In this document: positions 23,893 through 33,052 of the stretch, in pieces
Layout: each line of letters opens with the position of its first letter
Numbering within the stretch: the first letter of the stretch is position 1
NCBI GenBank assembly: GCA_965603205.1
Contig: CBFDCC010000007.1
Location: forward strand, 167,292 to 231,291
Direction of reading: 5' to 3'
DNA from: Temperatibacter sp965603205
GTDB taxonomy: Bacteria; Pseudomonadota; Alphaproteobacteria; Sphingomonadales; Kordiimonadaceae
DNA: 64,000 nucleotides
The notes under the pieces: generated by a model
The model's input: only the letters and a program-made list of their open reading frames with translations
Told to the model about the DNA's origin: nothing
Database searches by the model: none
Program-made: the position numbers and the translations under genes

Positions 23893-25923
23893 ATGAAGTT
23901 ACAGAGTTATGCGTCTGGTAGCTGGTTTACATCAGCAGCCGACGGCAACGCGATAAAAGACGCGTCTACTGGTAAGCTAATCACTACAGTTACAAGCGAA
24001 GGCCTAGATTTCAAGGCAATGCTGGAGTATGGGCGTACTGTGGGTGGTCCTGCTTTACGTAAAATGACATTTCATGAGCGCGCGATTATGCTCAAGGAAG
24101 TGGGCGTAGCACTGGGTAAATTCAAAAAAGAATTGTATGACCTCTCTTATCAAACAGGCGCTACAAAGTCAGATACTTGGGTTGATGTAGATGGCGGTAT
24201 TTCAACATTCTTTGTTTATTCATCAAAGGGGCGTCGTGAACTGCCAAATCAGCCATACTATGTAGATGGCGACGTAGAGCAGCTTTCCAGAAATGGTACT
24301 TTCCTTGGCCAGCATATCATGGTGCCGCGCACTGGTGTTGCTGTTCATATCAATGCCTTTAACTTCCCAGTATGGGGCATGATGGAAAAATTAGCGCCAA
24401 CGCTGCTTGCGGGTATGCCTGCAATCATTAAACCAGCATCATCGACTGCTCACCTAACAGAAGCTGCTGTTCGCTATATTATTGATAGTGGCGTGTTACC
24501 CGAAGGTGCTTTGCAGCTTATCAGTGGTCGTACTGGCGATATGTTTGATCATCTTACATGCCAAGATATCGTGACCTTTACAGGATCAGCCACCACCGCT
24601 CATTATCTACAAAGCCATCCCAATCTAACGAAGAATTCAATTCCGTTTGTGGCAGAGTGTGACAGCTTGAACGCCTCTATACTTGGTGATGATGTGACGG
24701 CTGATGCACCTGAGTTTGATCTCTTTATTAAAGAAGTTGTGAGTGAGATGACGACGAAAGCGGGGCAGAAATGTACAGCAATCCGCCGTATCATCGTACC
24801 GCGTCGTTTGGTAAGTGATGTTGAGACAGCATTAAAGGCACGCCTAGGTAAGGTTGTTGTGGGTGATCCTCGCGCTGAGGGCGTTCGTATGGGGCCACTG
24901 GCTAGTATGGATCAACGTACTGAAGTTATCGAGCGCGTTAATGATCTGCGCGCCTATTGTGATGTTCTTATAGACGGCACAGGTGAATTTGACGTCACGG
25001 GCGGCAATTACGCAGATGGTGCTTTCATTAAGCCGACGGTTCTCTACTGTGATAAGCCACTTGAAAATACAGCGGTTCACGCTATTGAGGCCTTTGGCCC
25101 GGCGTCGACTATCATGCCCTATGATACAACGGATGAAGCTATTACACTTGCTAATATGGGCGAGGGTAGTCTTGTAGCATCACTCTTTACCTATGATCCT
25201 CAGATTGTAATGGATGTTGTGATGGGTGTTGGCGCTTATCATGGTCGTTTAGTTATTATCGACAGATCATCAACTGGCGAGAGTACTGGTCATGGTTCGC
25301 CATTGCCGCATATGAAACACGGTGGTCCTGGCCGCGCAGGTGGTGGTGAAGAGCAGGGCGGTATTCGCGCTGTAAAACATTACTTGCAACGTGTTGCTAT
25401 TCAGGGTTCACCTGACGTACTCACAAACGTCACGCGTAAATGGGTTGGCGGTAGTAAAGAAGTAGAAATGGACGTACATCCATTCCGTAAATCATTCGAT
25501 GAGATTAAGGTCGGCGATACACTCAATACCAAGCCGCGAACAATCTCGCTTGAAGATATCGAGCATTTTGCTCATTTCACAGGTGATACATTCTATGCTC
25601 ATATGGACGAGGTAGCTGCTGCTGCTAATCCTATCTTTGGTGGGCGAGTGGCGCATGGTTACTTGCTACTGTCTTTTGCTGCTGGGTTGTTCGTTGATCC
25701 TGCGCCGGGACCAGTGCTCGCTAATGTTGGTTTAAATGACTTGAAATTTAGCAAGCCCGTTTATCCCGGTGATACAATGCATGTGAGGCTTGTTTGTAAA
25801 CAGCGTACAGCACGGATGAATGAAGATTTTGGCGAGGTGCGTTGGGACGTAACTATCACAAATCAAAATGATGAAGAATGTGCCAATTATGAGCTGCTAA
25901 CACATAACGAGCGTGTGCAGTAA
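23893..25923 (+). CDS. paaZ: Oxepin-CoA hydrolase / 3-oxo-5,6-dehydrosuberyl-CoA semialdehyde dehydrogenase
   Basis: 676-residue bifunctional ring-opening enzyme of the phenylacetate pathway. The N-terminal aldehyde dehydrogenase domain (to about residue 520) has HINAFNFPVWGMMEKLAPTLLAGMPAIIKPAS and the catalytic Cys294 in KAGQKCTAIRR. The C-terminal MaoC-type hydratase domain has HPFRKSFDEIKVGDTL, DIEHFAHFTGDTFYAHMDE and GRVAHGYLLLSFAAGLF. It hydrolyses the oxepin ring to the semialdehyde and oxidises it with NADP+. Length matches E. coli PaaZ (681). AAGGGA precedes the ATG. Predicted PaaR control via the operator at 23823. A terminator follows at 25943. Confidence 0.96.
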   Translation: MKLQSYASGSWFTSAADGNAIKDASTGKLITTVTSEGLDFKAMLEYGRTVGGPALRKMTFHERAIMLKEVGVALGKFKKELYDLSYQTGATKSDTWVDVDGGISTFFVYSSKGRRELPNQPYYVDGDVEQLSRNGTFLGQHIMVPRTGVAVHINAFNFPVWGMMEKLAPTLLAGMPAIIKPASSTAHLTEAAVRYIIDSGVLPEGALQLISGRTGDMFDHLTCQDIVTFTGSATTAHYLQSHPNLTKNSIPFVAECDSLNASILGDDVTADAPEFDLFIKEVVSEMTTKAGQKCTAIRRIIVPRRLVSDVETALKARLGKVVVGDPRAEGVRMGPLASMDQRTEVIERVNDLRAYCDVLIDGTGEFDVTGGNYADGAFIKPTVLYCDKPLENTAVHAIEAFGPASTIMPYDTTDEAITLANMGEGSLVASLFTYDPQIVMDVVMGVGAYHGRLVIIDRSSTGESTGHGSPLPHMKHGGPGRAGGGEEQGGIRAVKHYLQRVAIQGSPDVLTNVTRKWVGGSKEVEMDVHPFRKSFDEIKVGDTLNTKPRTISLEDIEHFAHFTGDTFYAHMDEVAAAANPIFGGRVAHGYLLLSFAAGLFVDPAPGPVLANVGLNDLKFSKPVYPGDTMHVRLVCKQRTARMNEDFGEVRWDVTITNQNDEECANYELLTHNERVQ

Positions 25924-25942
25924 TTAGCTATATAAGTTATAA

Positions 25943-25979
25943 AAAAATCCCTTCAGAGATAATCTCTGGAGGGATTTTT
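25943..25979. terminator. Bidirectional intrinsic terminator
   Basis: AAAAATCCCTTCAGAGA pairs with TCTCTGGAGGGATTTTT (one G-T wobble) between the convergent paaZ and the hydratase/dehydrogenase fusion gene; A/T runs on both sides allow use in both directions. Confidence 0.9.
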
Positions 25980-25985
25980 CTTTGT

Positions 25986-28040
25986 CTAAGTTTTGTCAGT
26001 TAACCACTGTGGTGGTGTCCACCAACGAGGGCCAGAACTATCAGAAAATTCATTGATGCGTTTTACGATTTTATTGTATCCAACAGTTTCGCCGTAATGC
26101 ATAGGGCCACCGCGCCAACGTGGGAAACCATAACCATTACACATGACAACATCGATATCGGACGCTCTGGCGGCTATGCCTTCCTCCAAAATCGCGGCAC
26201 CAGCATTAATCATTGCGTATACGCAGCGTTCAACGATTTCATCGTTAGTTATGTCGCGGCGCGTTATATTTAGCTCGCTTGCTGTGTCGAGAATGATGCC
26301 CTCTACGAGTGTTGATTCAACGCCTTTGCGTGCACCTTCTGGATAATCATAAAAGCCACTTTTTGTCTTTTGGCCTTTTCTATCCATTTCAACTAGCTTG
26401 CTGTGAACGCGGAATGCCTTGGCTTCATATTGGTCCTCGAATAGGCTTTGTCGCATTAGGTAGCCAATATCAAGTCCTGCAAGGTCACCAACTGCACAGG
26501 GACCCATTGGCAGACCAAAATCTGTCATAGCCTTGTCAATTTGGGCTGGTGTGGCGCCTTCTAATAACAATAAACCAGCTTCGCGCTGATAATGCTGCCA
26601 GATACGATTGCCAATGAAGCCATGACAAACACCCGATACGACGCCGATTTTGCCAATGCGTTTTGTCACCTCTAATGCCGTTTTTAATACATCATCAGCT
26701 GTTTTATCTGCGCGGACAATTTCTAGCAGTTTCATAATATTAGCCGGGCTAAAGAAATGTAGTCCCAGAACATTTTCTGGTTTTGATACGATGGCAGCTA
26801 TTTCATTAACATCTAGATAGCTGGTGTTGGTGGCTAAGATGCAGTCATCTTTGCAAACACGATCAAGCTCGCCGTATATAGATTTTTTAACATCCATTTT
26901 TTCAAAGGCGGCTTCTATCACCATATCAGCAGTGCTCAGGTCGTCATAATTGGTGGTACCTGTGATTAAGGCTAGACGTTCTTGCTTTGCATCATCGCTC
27001 ATGCGGCCTTTTGATACGTTAGCGGCATATGTTTTATCAATGCGCTCTAGGCCAGCTTTTAGTGCGTCAGGATTAATTTCCAATAGAGTGACATTATATC
27101 CTGCGTCAGCAAAACAAATGGCAATACCACCCCCCATCGTGCCGGCACCAATAATGGCGACAGTTTTAATGTCACGACCTTTAATAGCTTTATCCAGATC
27201 ATCGACTTTCAAACTGGTACGCTCTGCAAAGAACATATGGCGCTGTGCATCTGACTGAGGAGATGCCTTGCATTCCATGAATAATTTACGCTCGGCTACT
27301 GTTCCCGCCTCAAAATCTAATGTGGCTGCTGCCTCGACTGCATTAACGCATGCTTGCGGCGCCTCAAAACCACGACGACGTTTACGTAGCTCGGCTCTTT
27401 TTGTCTCAAAGAAATCTGCAGGCACGGGGGCCACGGTCATTAGGCTGATCCGCCTGCTGGCTAGGTCATTGCCTATAACGCTTTTTGCCAAGGCAATAGC
27501 ATCTTCCCTAAGGTCATTTTCGCTGATGCTATCTACCACGCCTAATTTGAGTGCCTTGCTTGCTGCTATTGCTTTTCCGCTGGATATCATATCAAGGGCT
27601 GCTTCAGCGCCGATTAGACGGGGTAGGCGCTGTGTGCCACCTGCGCCCGGTATGAGGCCGAGTAAAACTTCAGGTAAGCCGACTTTGGCCGTAGGTACTG
27701 CGATACGGTAATGACACCCTAATGCAATCTCTAATCCGCCACCAAGTGCTTGGCCGTGGATGGCTGCTACTATTGATTTACTGCATTGCTCAATAGCATC
27801 CACGACTGTAGGCAAGTGTGGCTCGACTGGTGGTTTGCCGAATTCTTTGATATCTGCACCAGCCATGAAGGTGCGTCCGTCACATATAATGACGGCTGAT
27901 TTGATTTGATCAGCCTGTTCTATCTGGGTAATTGCGTCCATCAGACCCTGTCTTACATTTTGCCCAATAGCGTTTACGGGTGGGTTATCGACGGTGAATA
28001 CGGCAACCGAATCGTGATACTCAATTTTTACAGCAGTCAT
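25986..28040 (-). CDS. Enoyl-CoA hydratase / 3-hydroxyacyl-CoA dehydrogenase fusion (PaaF+PaaH role)
   Basis: 684-residue FadJ/FadB-like monofunctional-chain fusion. The crotonase domain occupies the first ~190 residues (GRTFMAGADIKEF, HGQALGGGLEIALGCHYRIA, VLLGLIPGAGGTQRLPRL, both catalytic Glu positions kept). An NAD-binding 3-hydroxyacyl-CoA dehydrogenase domain starts near residue 292 (VAIIGAGTMGGGIAICFADAGY), with LGLHFFSPANIMKLLEIV and a C-terminal helical domain. No separate paaF or paaH is present in the window, so this protein probably supplies 2,3-dehydroadipyl-CoA hydratase and 3-hydroxyadipyl-CoA dehydrogenase. It is divergent from paaG and shares the operator region 28106-28159. 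General fatty-acid oxidation is a second possibility. Confidence 0.9.
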   Translation of the reverse strand: MTAVKIEYHDSVAVFTVDNPPVNAIGQNVRQGLMDAITQIEQADQIKSAVIICDGRTFMAGADIKEFGKPPVEPHLPTVVDAIEQCSKSIVAAIHGQALGGGLEIALGCHYRIAVPTAKVGLPEVLLGLIPGAGGTQRLPRLIGAEAALDMISSGKAIAASKALKLGVVDSISENDLREDAIALAKSVIGNDLASRRISLMTVAPVPADFFETKRAELRKRRRGFEAPQACVNAVEAAATLDFEAGTVAERKLFMECKASPQSDAQRHMFFAERTSLKVDDLDKAIKGRDIKTVAIIGAGTMGGGIAICFADAGYNVTLLEINPDALKAGLERIDKTYAANVSKGRMSDDAKQERLALITGTTNYDDLSTADMVIEAAFEKMDVKKSIYGELDRVCKDDCILATNTSYLDVNEIAAIVSKPENVLGLHFFSPANIMKLLEIVRADKTADDVLKTALEVTKRIGKIGVVSGVCHGFIGNRIWQHYQREAGLLLLEGATPAQIDKAMTDFGLPMGPCAVGDLAGLDIGYLMRQSLFEDQYEAKAFRVHSKLVEMDRKGQKTKSGFYDYPEGARKGVESTLVEGIILDTASELNITRRDITNDEIVERCVYAMINAGAAILEEGIAARASDIDVVMCNGYGFPRWRGGPMHYGETVGYNKIVKRINEFSDSSGPRWWTPPQWLTDKT

Positions 28041-28105
28041 TTTACTTCCCTAAGCATATATAATATAACGCATACTATACAAAGTTTGCGCAGAATTGGA
28101 ATTCA

Positions 28106-28135
28106 TTATTGACAAATGAAGCGATACGTCAATAA
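28106..28135. promoter_or_regulatory. Inverted repeat in the fadJ-like/paaG divergent promoter
   Basis: TTATTGAC and GTCAATAA are perfect 8-base arms separated by 14 bases. The arms resemble the PaaR half-site (ATTGAC) but are spaced one helical turn further apart. It immediately precedes operator 2, so the region may bind two repressor dimers. Confidence 0.5.
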
Positions 28136-28159
28136 TAGATTGAACGACTGGTCAATTAA
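28136..28159. promoter_or_regulatory. PaaR-type operator 2 (fadJ-like/paaG)
   Basis: The right arm GTCAATTAA is perfect and the spacer CGACTG fits; the left arm is degenerate (TAGATTGAA). It lies 48 bases before paaG and in the divergent region serving the hydratase/dehydrogenase fusion. Confidence 0.65.
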
Positions 28160-28206
28160 TTATTGCCCAGTCACATAACTGAGATACAGAATTAAGGGAA
28201 GCTTCT

Positions 28207-28995
28207 ATGTCTTTTGAAACCATTCGGTATGAAAATACTGCTGGTGTTGCTTGGGTTACGCTCAATCGCCCAGATCGGTTAAATGCCATCACTACAAAAA
28301 TGCTAGCGGAATTAACAGAAGTGTTAAAGACGGTGGAGACCAGTGATGAGATTCGCTGCATGGTACTTACTGGCGAGGGACGTGCCTTTTGCCCAGGACA
28401 GGATCTAAATGATCGTCAAGTTAAGCCTGGCGAGCGTGTGGATTTAGGCGAGACAGTTGAAAAGGGTTATAACCCTTTCATGCGTCGCCTCTATAATTTG
28501 CCTGTGCCCACTATCGCCGCCGTTAACGGTGTGGCGGCTGGTGCAGGGGCTAATATTGCGCTGGCTTGTGATATTGTGATTGCTGCTGATGTGGCAAAAT
28601 TTGTTCAAGTATATTCTAATCTAGGCCTAGTGCCAGATGCGGGGGGGAGTTTTATATTGCCGCGTCTTATTGGCATGGCGAGAGCGAAGGAACTGACATT
28701 TACTGCGCGCCCTGTTATGGCTGACGAGGCAGTTGATATAGGCATGATTGCTCGTTCAGTGCCTGCTGCTGATTTGGTGGCTATTGTTCGTGAAATGGCA
28801 GAAGGGTTTGCCGTAAAGCCTACAATGGGCATGGCAAATACAAAGCGCGCCCTACACGCCTCTTTTTCTAATGATCTAGACACGCAGTTGGATATGGAAC
28901 GCGACCTTATGCAAAAATGTGGTTTCTCTGACGATTACGCAGAGGGTGTAGCAGCTTTTCTCGGTAAGCGCCCGCCAGTGTTTAAGGGTAAATGA
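28207..28995 (+). CDS. paaG: 1,2-epoxyphenylacetyl-CoA isomerase
   Basis: 262-residue crotonase that isomerises ring-1,2-epoxyphenylacetyl-CoA to oxepin-CoA and later shifts a double bond in the ring-opened product. PaaG-specific features are GEGRAFCPGQDLNDR (the GQDL oxyanion loop), AVNGVAAGAGANIALACDIVIAA, and NLGLVPDAGGSFILPRL, where the Asp of PDAGG is the catalytic acid in place of Glu. The length equals the E. coli protein. AAGGGAAG precedes the ATG. It begins the paaG-I-J-K run: the paaI ATG follows its stop by one base. Predicted PaaR operator at 28136. Confidence 0.93.
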   Translation: MSFETIRYENTAGVAWVTLNRPDRLNAITTKMLAELTEVLKTVETSDEIRCMVLTGEGRAFCPGQDLNDRQVKPGERVDLGETVEKGYNPFMRRLYNLPVPTIAAVNGVAAGAGANIALACDIVIAADVAKFVQVYSNLGLVPDAGGSFILPRLIGMARAKELTFTARPVMADEAVDIGMIARSVPAADLVAIVREMAEGFAVKPTMGMANTKRALHASFSNDLDTQLDMERDLMQKCGFSDDYAEGVAAFLGKRPPVFKGK

Positions 28996-28996
28996 T

Positions 28997-29437
28997 ATGG
29001 CTGATGGAAATGTGGTTTCCTCTGTTGACGCGCTTAAGAGTATGGAGCCATTACAGGGATTAGATAATCATTTAGGTATGAAGGTTGTTGAGATCGCAGA
29101 TGGTTATGCGCGCCTCACGATGGATATGCATGAAAATCATTTGAATTTATTTGGTGGTGGACATGGTGGGGCTTTATTCTCGCTGGCCGATAGCGCCTTT
29201 GCTCTTGCATGTAATACGCGTGGTTATCTAACTGTAGCATCAGGATGTTCTATAGATTATATTAAGCCTGCTGCGGTTGGCGATAGGTTAATTGCCGAAG
29301 CCCAGAGGATTGAAACAAGTGGTAAAACATCAGTTTACGATGTCAAAATAACAAATCAAAATGATGAGACTGTAGCCATGTTTAGAGGGCGTGCTCATCA
29401 AACTTCTAAATTAGTAATGGAGCAAATTAATGGCTGA
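28997..29437 (+). CDS. paaI: Hydroxyphenylacetyl-CoA thioesterase
   Basis: 146-residue hotdog thioesterase that removes CoA from hydroxyphenylacetyl-CoA side products. The motif LNLFGGGHGGALFSLADSAFALACN carries the catalytic Asp65 in a helix typical of PaaI, followed by SGCSIDYIKPAAVGDRLIAEAQ. It is embedded between paaG (one base gap) and paaJ (8-base overlap), so all three are translationally coupled. A second PaaI-like hotdog protein lies at 37194. Confidence 0.92.
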   Translation: MADGNVVSSVDALKSMEPLQGLDNHLGMKVVEIADGYARLTMDMHENHLNLFGGGHGGALFSLADSAFALACNTRGYLTVASGCSIDYIKPAAVGDRLIAEAQRIETSGKTSVYDVKITNQNDETVAMFRGRAHQTSKLVMEQING

Positions 29438-30635
29438 TGCCTATATATGTGATGGTATTCGAACCCCTATTGGCCGCTTTGGTGGCGCACTAGCAAGCGT
29501 GAGGCCTGATGATCTGGCCGCGATACCACTGCGTGAGTTGATGAAGCGTAATCCAGACCTTAAGGCGGAGGCTATTGATGACCTGATAATGGGTTGTGCT
29601 AATCAGGCAGGTGAAGATAACCGTAACGTTGCGCGTATGGCATCATTGCTTGCTGGTATGGGTGATAGTGTTCCGGGCACGACGATCAACCGTCTGTGTG
29701 GTTCAGGTATGGATGCCATATCAATGGCGGCGCGGGCTATCAAGGGCGGTGAAGCTGATTTGATGATTGCGGGTGGTGTTGAAAGCATGAGCCGTGCGCC
29801 ATTTGTAATGCCAAAGGCTACTAGTGCTTATTCCCGTAACACTGAGATATATGATACGACTATTGGTTGGCGCTTTGTTAATAAAAAGCTCAAGGCTGAA
29901 TACGGCGTTGATAGTATGCCTGAAACGGCTGAGAATGTAGCGGCTGAGTTTAATATTTCTCGTGAAGATCAAGATATTTTTGCAGCAGGTTCTCAGGCGA
30001 AATATGAAGCCGCGCGTATCGATGGTTTCTTTGAGGGCGAGATTGTCCCTGTTGAAGTGCGTATTAGTCGTAAAGAAACAGCGATGATTTCAGCCGATGA
30101 GCATCCGCGTGCATCTTCTACTGCTGAAAAACTTGCTAAATTACCGACGCCGTTTCGTGAAGGTGGTTCTATAACTGCTGGGAATGCGTCTGGTGTTAAC
30201 GATGGTGCTTGCGCTGTGATCGTAGCATCCAAAGAAGCCGCTGAGAAATACGGCCTAACACCTAAAGCCCGTATTGTAGGCACAGCAGTTGCTGGTCTTT
30301 CGCCGCATATTATGGGGTTTGGTCCGGCACCAGCGACAAAGAAATTGCTTGAACGCACTGGTATCAGTCTAGATCAGATTGATGTCATTGAATTGAATGA
30401 AGCCTTTGCAGCGCAGGGTCTTGCGGTTACGCGTGATTTAGGTCTGGCTGATGACGATGTTCGTGTGAATATCAATGGCGGTGCTATTGCTGTTGGTCAC
30501 CCACTGGGCATGAGCGGCGCACGTATTGTATGGTCTGCTGCAAGGCAGTTGGAACGTAGTGGTGGTCGTTACGCGTTATGCACCATGTGTATTGGTGTTG
30601 GTCAAGGTATTGCAATGCTTATTGAGCGTGTTTAA
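29430..30635 (+). CDS. paaJ: 3-oxoadipyl-CoA/3-oxo-5,6-dehydrosuberyl-CoA thiolase
   Basis: 401-residue thiolase of the PcaF/PaaJ group. Catalytic residues: Cys90 in TINRLCGSGMDA, the NEAFAAQGLAVTRDL block, His in GGAIAVGHPLGMSGARI and the second Cys in CTMCIGVGQG. The MADAYICDGIRTPIGRFGGALASVRPDDLAA start is typical of beta-ketoadipyl-CoA thiolases. It performs the two thiolytic steps that end the phenylacetate pathway, giving acetyl-CoA and succinyl-CoA. It overlaps paaI by 8 bases; paaK follows after 25 bases. Confidence 0.93.
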   Translation: MADAYICDGIRTPIGRFGGALASVRPDDLAAIPLRELMKRNPDLKAEAIDDLIMGCANQAGEDNRNVARMASLLAGMGDSVPGTTINRLCGSGMDAISMAARAIKGGEADLMIAGGVESMSRAPFVMPKATSAYSRNTEIYDTTIGWRFVNKKLKAEYGVDSMPETAENVAAEFNISREDQDIFAAGSQAKYEAARIDGFFEGEIVPVEVRISRKETAMISADEHPRASSTAEKLAKLPTPFREGGSITAGNASGVNDGACAVIVASKEAAEKYGLTPKARIVGTAVAGLSPHIMGFGPAPATKKLLERTGISLDQIDVIELNEAFAAQGLAVTRDLGLADDDVRVNINGGAIAVGHPLGMSGARIVWSAARQLERSGGRYALCTMCIGVGQGIAMLIERV

Positions 30636-30660
30636 CGTTTTGGGCTAAGAGGGAAGTAAA

Positions 30661-31953
30661 ATGGGTATTCATTACGACGATACAGTTATTCATGTATCAC
30701 AGGAAAAGCTTAAGGAAATTCAGCTTCATCGCATGAAGAAATCTATTCAGCATGCTTATGATAATCTTGAGCATTATAGGCAAGCCTTCAAAGAAAAGGG
30801 TGTAACGCCAGATGATTTAAAAGAGCTTTCTGATCTGTCCAAATTCCCATTTTTAACTAAACAGGATATGCGGAACAATTATCCGTATGGCTTGACGGCT
30901 GTACCGATGGAGCAGGTTGTTCGTACTCATGCGTCATCAGGTACGACTGGGCAGGCGACTGTTGTTACCTATACACAGCGTGATATTGATATGTGGGCTG
31001 AGGTTGTGGCTCGTTCAATTCGTGCTGCAGGTGGCACGTCGGCTGATACTGTGCATATTGCCTATGGATATGGTTTGTTTACTGGTGGTCTTGGCGCTCA
31101 TTACGGCGCAGAAGCAGCTGGATGTAATGTTGTTCCCATGTCAGGTGGTGCTACAGATCGTCAAGTGGCGTTGATCCAAGATTTCAAACCAACCATTATA
31201 ATGGTGACGCCTAGTTACTTTATGGCGATGGCTGATGGTTTCCGTCGTGTTGGTATTGATCCGCGTGATACATCCTTAAAGATCGCAATCCTCGGTGCTG
31301 AGCCTTGGACAGAAGAAATGCGCCGTGAAATCGAGGAAACTTATGATGTGAAAGCTGTAGATATTTACGGCCTATCAGAAGTTATTGGCCCTGGTGTTGG
31401 GCAAGAATTTGCTTCTACTCAAGATGGCTTAACGCTGTGGGAAGATCATTTCTATCCAGAGATTATTGATCCAGCAACTGGCGAAGTATTACCAGATGGG
31501 GAAGAAGGCGAGCTTGTTTTTACATCTCTTACAAAAGAAGCTTTTCCTATCGTGCGTTACCGCACGCGTGATCTTACAGCATTACTGCCGCCAACGGCTT
31601 GTTCTATGCGTCGTATGGCTAAAATTACAGGCCGCAGTGATGATATGATGATTATTCGCGGTGTTAATGTATTCCCAATGCAAATTGAAGACTTCATCCT
31701 CAAAGATGAGCGTTTATCAATTCACTATTTCTGCGAAATTCGACGTAAAGGGCCAATGGATACATTGACCGTAGTTGTCGAAATTGCAAATCCAGATATT
31801 GATGAAAAAGGTAAAGCTGACGCCGCTAAGGCATTAGCCGCGAACATCAAAGCAAATATTGGTGTTACTGCTGCTATCGTTGTTCGCGATGTTGGTGAAA
31901 TTCCACGATCAGAAGGCAAAGCAAAGCGCGTATTTGATTTAAGAGATGAATAA
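30661..31953 (+). CDS. paaK: Phenylacetate-CoA ligase
   Basis: 430-residue adenylate-forming enzyme of the PaaK subgroup, which activates phenylacetate with ATP and CoA. Signatures are THASSGTTGQATVV (P-loop, S/T/G-rich), DIYGLSEVIGPGVGQE, YRTRDLT, and MAKITGRSDDMMIIRGVNVFPMQIE, with the short C-terminal domain ending in GKAKRVFDLR. Length and motifs are standard. GAGGGAAG precedes the ATG. Phenylacetate for this enzyme could come from the exported amidase and the penicillin-acylase-like protein encoded downstream. The 88-base gap to paaA carries a further operator, so paaA-E probably has its own promoter. Confidence 0.96.
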   Translation: MGIHYDDTVIHVSQEKLKEIQLHRMKKSIQHAYDNLEHYRQAFKEKGVTPDDLKELSDLSKFPFLTKQDMRNNYPYGLTAVPMEQVVRTHASSGTTGQATVVTYTQRDIDMWAEVVARSIRAAGGTSADTVHIAYGYGLFTGGLGAHYGAEAAGCNVVPMSGGATDRQVALIQDFKPTIIMVTPSYFMAMADGFRRVGIDPRDTSLKIAILGAEPWTEEMRREIEETYDVKAVDIYGLSEVIGPGVGQEFASTQDGLTLWEDHFYPEIIDPATGEVLPDGEEGELVFTSLTKEAFPIVRYRTRDLTALLPPTACSMRRMAKITGRSDDMMIIRGVNVFPMQIEDFILKDERLSIHYFCEIRRKGPMDTLTVVVEIANPDIDEKGKADAAKALAANIKANIGVTAAIVVRDVGEIPRSEGKAKRVFDLRDE

Positions 31954-31977
31954 AAGGGCTTAATTTTTTAGGCTTCA

Positions 31978-32001
31978 TTTATTGACCAGACGGTCAATTA
32001 A
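31978..32001. promoter_or_regulatory. PaaR-type operator 3 (paaA)
   Basis: TTTATTGAC-CAGACG-GTCAATTAA: 8 of 9 arm positions match on the left and all match on the right. It lies 40 bases before the paaA start. Confidence 0.8.
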
Positions 32002-32041
32002 TGTATATTAGACGCAGTGAAAATGAAATCGGGAAATTATA

Positions 32042-33040
32042 ATGTATACGACCGACTTAAGAACTGAAGAAGAAAAGGCAAAAGCAGCCAAGGACGACAT
32101 TAAGATTGTCGAAGAGGGCGAAGCGGCTTTTCAAGCGCGTATCGACGCCGATGATTATATCGAGCCTAAGGATTACATGCCTGAAGCTTATCGTAAAACG
32201 CTTATTCGTCAGATGTCGCAACATGCGCATTCTGAAATTGTTGGTATGCACCCCGAAGGTAACTGGGTGACGCGCGCACCAACGTTGAAACGTAAGCTGA
32301 TTTTGATTGCTAAAATTCAAGACGAAGCAGGGCACGGTCTATATCTATATAGCGCCACCGAAACATTGGGTGTGCCGCGTGAAGAGTTAGTAAGGCAATT
32401 GCATGCTGGCGAAGCAAAATATTCAACGATCTTTAATTACCCAACATTAAATTGGGCAGATGTTGGTGCTGTCGGTTGGTTGGTTGATGGCGCAGCTATC
32501 ACGAATCAAATTCCTCTCTGTCGTTGTTCTTACGGCCCTTATGCGCGTGCAATGACACGCGTGTGTAAGGAAGAAAGCTTTCACCAGCGTCAAGGGTATG
32601 AGGCGCTGCTAGAGATGATGAAGGGTACGGATGACCAAAAGAAAATGGTTCAAGATGCCTTTGATCGTTTGTTCTGGCCTTCACTGATGATGTTTGGTCC
32701 TCCTGACTCAGATTCAGCACATAGTTCACAAAGTATGGCATGGAACATCAAGCGTTTTTCTAATGACGAATTACGTCAGAGGTTTGTTAATGCCACCATT
32801 CCACAGGCTGAATATTTAGGTATTAAAATTCCTGAGCAGATTAAGTTGAATGAAGAAACAGGTGACTATGATTACGGAGAATTGGACTGGGATGAGTTCT
32901 GGGCTGTGGTTAAGGGTGACGGCATCAGTAATGATGATCGCATGAAGGCTCGTAATAAGGCACTGAGTGATGGTGAGTGGGTGCGCGATGCTGCACAAGC
33001 TTACGCTGATAAACAACGCAAAAAGTCTGAAGCGGCTTAA
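32042..33040 (+). CDS. paaA: Phenylacetyl-CoA 1,2-epoxidase, catalytic subunit
   Basis: 332-residue ferritin-like di-iron subunit that epoxidises the ring of phenylacetyl-CoA. The iron-binding helices are visible as HAHSEIVGMHPEGNW, KIQDEAGHGLYLYSATE and RVCKEESFHQRQGYE. RTRAPTLKRK-type CoA-binding residues (VTRAPTLKRKLILIAK) are also present. First gene of paaABCDE; GGGA stands upstream of the ATG and a PaaR-type operator 40 bases before it. Confidence 0.96.
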   Translation: MYTTDLRTEEEKAKAAKDDIKIVEEGEAAFQARIDADDYIEPKDYMPEAYRKTLIRQMSQHAHSEIVGMHPEGNWVTRAPTLKRKLILIAKIQDEAGHGLYLYSATETLGVPREELVRQLHAGEAKYSTIFNYPTLNWADVGAVGWLVDGAAITNQIPLCRCSYGPYARAMTRVCKEESFHQRQGYEALLEMMKGTDDQKKMVQDAFDRLFWPSLMMFGPPDSDSAHSSQSMAWNIKRFSNDELRQRFVNATIPQAEYLGIKIPEQIKLNEETGDYDYGELDWDEFWAVVKGDGISNDDRMKARNKALSDGEWVRDAAQAYADKQRKKSEAA

Positions 33041-33052
33041 GAGAAGGAATTA

